A stretch of 64,000 nucleotides of DNA from positions 12,788,001 to 12,852,000 of the forward strand of contig NC_133526.1 in NCBI RefSeq assembly GCF_048544455.1, given 5' to 3'. Below the pieces are notes generated by a model that was not told the origin of the DNA, did no database searches, and worked only from the letters and a program-made list of their open reading frames with translations. Below, one piece after another: positions 63,520 to 64,000 of this stretch; the stretch's first letter is position 1; each line of letters starts with the position of its first letter. Both the position numbers and the translations under genes were made by a program. This stretch comes from Silene latifolia (Eukaryota; Streptophyta; Magnoliopsida; Caryophyllales; Caryophyllaceae).

Positions 63520-64000
63520 CCACCCACCTATTATTCTCCCAATCGAGATGCGGGCGCATCTCATAGTTAACATTATACGAAACCTCATCATACATTTCAA
63601 AAAATATCTCATAGTAACCTTCTACACCGGAGACGTCTATAACACGCCCGGTCCACCAGCCATCGTTGACAAACACGTCAACGTGATCATAAAGACCATA
63701 CTCCATCCTCGCAATGAAGGGGCCAAAGGACGTATGTGCTCAACCCCAATAACGTCTCTCAGAAGGCGAGAACCAGTGGGTGACAAAAGCTGGTGAAACT
63801 GAACATACACTTCAGCATCTCCCAATAAATATACTATGGTTGCAAGAAAATAGGAACCAATAAAGCCCAGCTCGAAAAACATCACCTCCACTACGTCACC
63901 AACGCTGTAACGGGCCATTGCAGAAACAAGAATCAACCTGGAAAATAAACAACAAATGAAAAGGAAACAAAAAAATGATAAGATGAATACAACAGGATAT
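63520..64000 (-). pseudogene. Agenet-domain gene fragment, right arm of inverted repeat
   Basis: Near-perfect reverse complement of 63006-63480. The start codon is at 63918 on the minus strand and reads MARYSVGDVVEVMFF, a better Agenet start than the left arm's MAVTDVGDVV; the two differ by small indels. The same frameshift lies near 63705. The arm, including the intron-like sequence, continues to the window edge, so the repeat is longer than can be seen here. Confidence 0.88.

Noticed and set aside
63294-63612. Palindromic overlapping frames in both directions around the loop
   Set aside because: Mirror translations of the inverted repeat; only the Agenet frames have family features.

Overview
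This window is a dense nest of plant transposable elements. I see no intact host gene. The families present (Athila, Tat-like and Ogre-like Ty3/gypsy elements, a Ty1/copia solo LTR, Helitrons, a Tourist-like MITE), GT-AG introns and long AT-rich stretches point to an angiosperm with a repeat-rich genome, probably a eudicot. I cannot name the species.

Left to centre (1886-39828): a foldback-like DNA element starts beside a (TA)n tract. Its arms hold inverted 21-bp tandem arrays. A Tat-like Ty3/gypsy element (3751-27305, 5-bp duplication CAAAC) is inserted in it. That element is split inside gag by a full-length Athila element (5626-24001, duplication ACAAC). Athila carries gag, protease-RT-RNaseH, integrase and an Athila ORF in the env position. 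A non-autonomous Helitron (16136-19383) lies in its long 3' region. The Tat-like element keeps gag and protease, lacks reverse transcriptase and integrase, and has a 167-bp tandem repeat and an antisense ORF. An Ogre-like, gag-only element (28297-39611, duplication GTGTG) sits in the right arm of the foldback element.

Centre-right (39829-45417): a compound microsatellite separates this from a second foldback-like copy. The second copy contains a copia solo LTR, a fragment of an antisense-ORF-type protein, and an inverted copy of the Tat-like LTR at the same insertion site as the left one. As a result 1886-4360 and 42402-44855 form near-identical inverted arms about 38 kb apart. A Tourist-like MITE filled with a minisatellite follows.

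Right (45421-54516): a minus-strand LTR element with a tRNA-Met-type primer site is arranged as a partial tandem (leader, LTR, internal, LTR). It has no recognisable gag or pol, only a short unidentified ORF behind a splice-like acceptor.

Right end (54517-64000): a decayed, intron-containing Helitron replicase gene with a tandemly duplicated cassette of AT-hook exons, a Helitron N-terminal region and a Rep domain with HUH and two-tyrosine motifs. The Pif1 helicase is missing. At the far right a fragment of an Agenet (Tudor-like) gene is present as a near-perfect inverted repeat with a 39-bp loop that runs to the window edge. This is the strongest candidate for an unusual functional locus, a hairpin or small-RNA source aimed at an Agenet gene.

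Caution: where two copies of a repeat can be compared, differences cluster in GC-rich CAG/CTG/CCGG contexts. Some apparent frameshifts may therefore be consensus errors rather than mutations.
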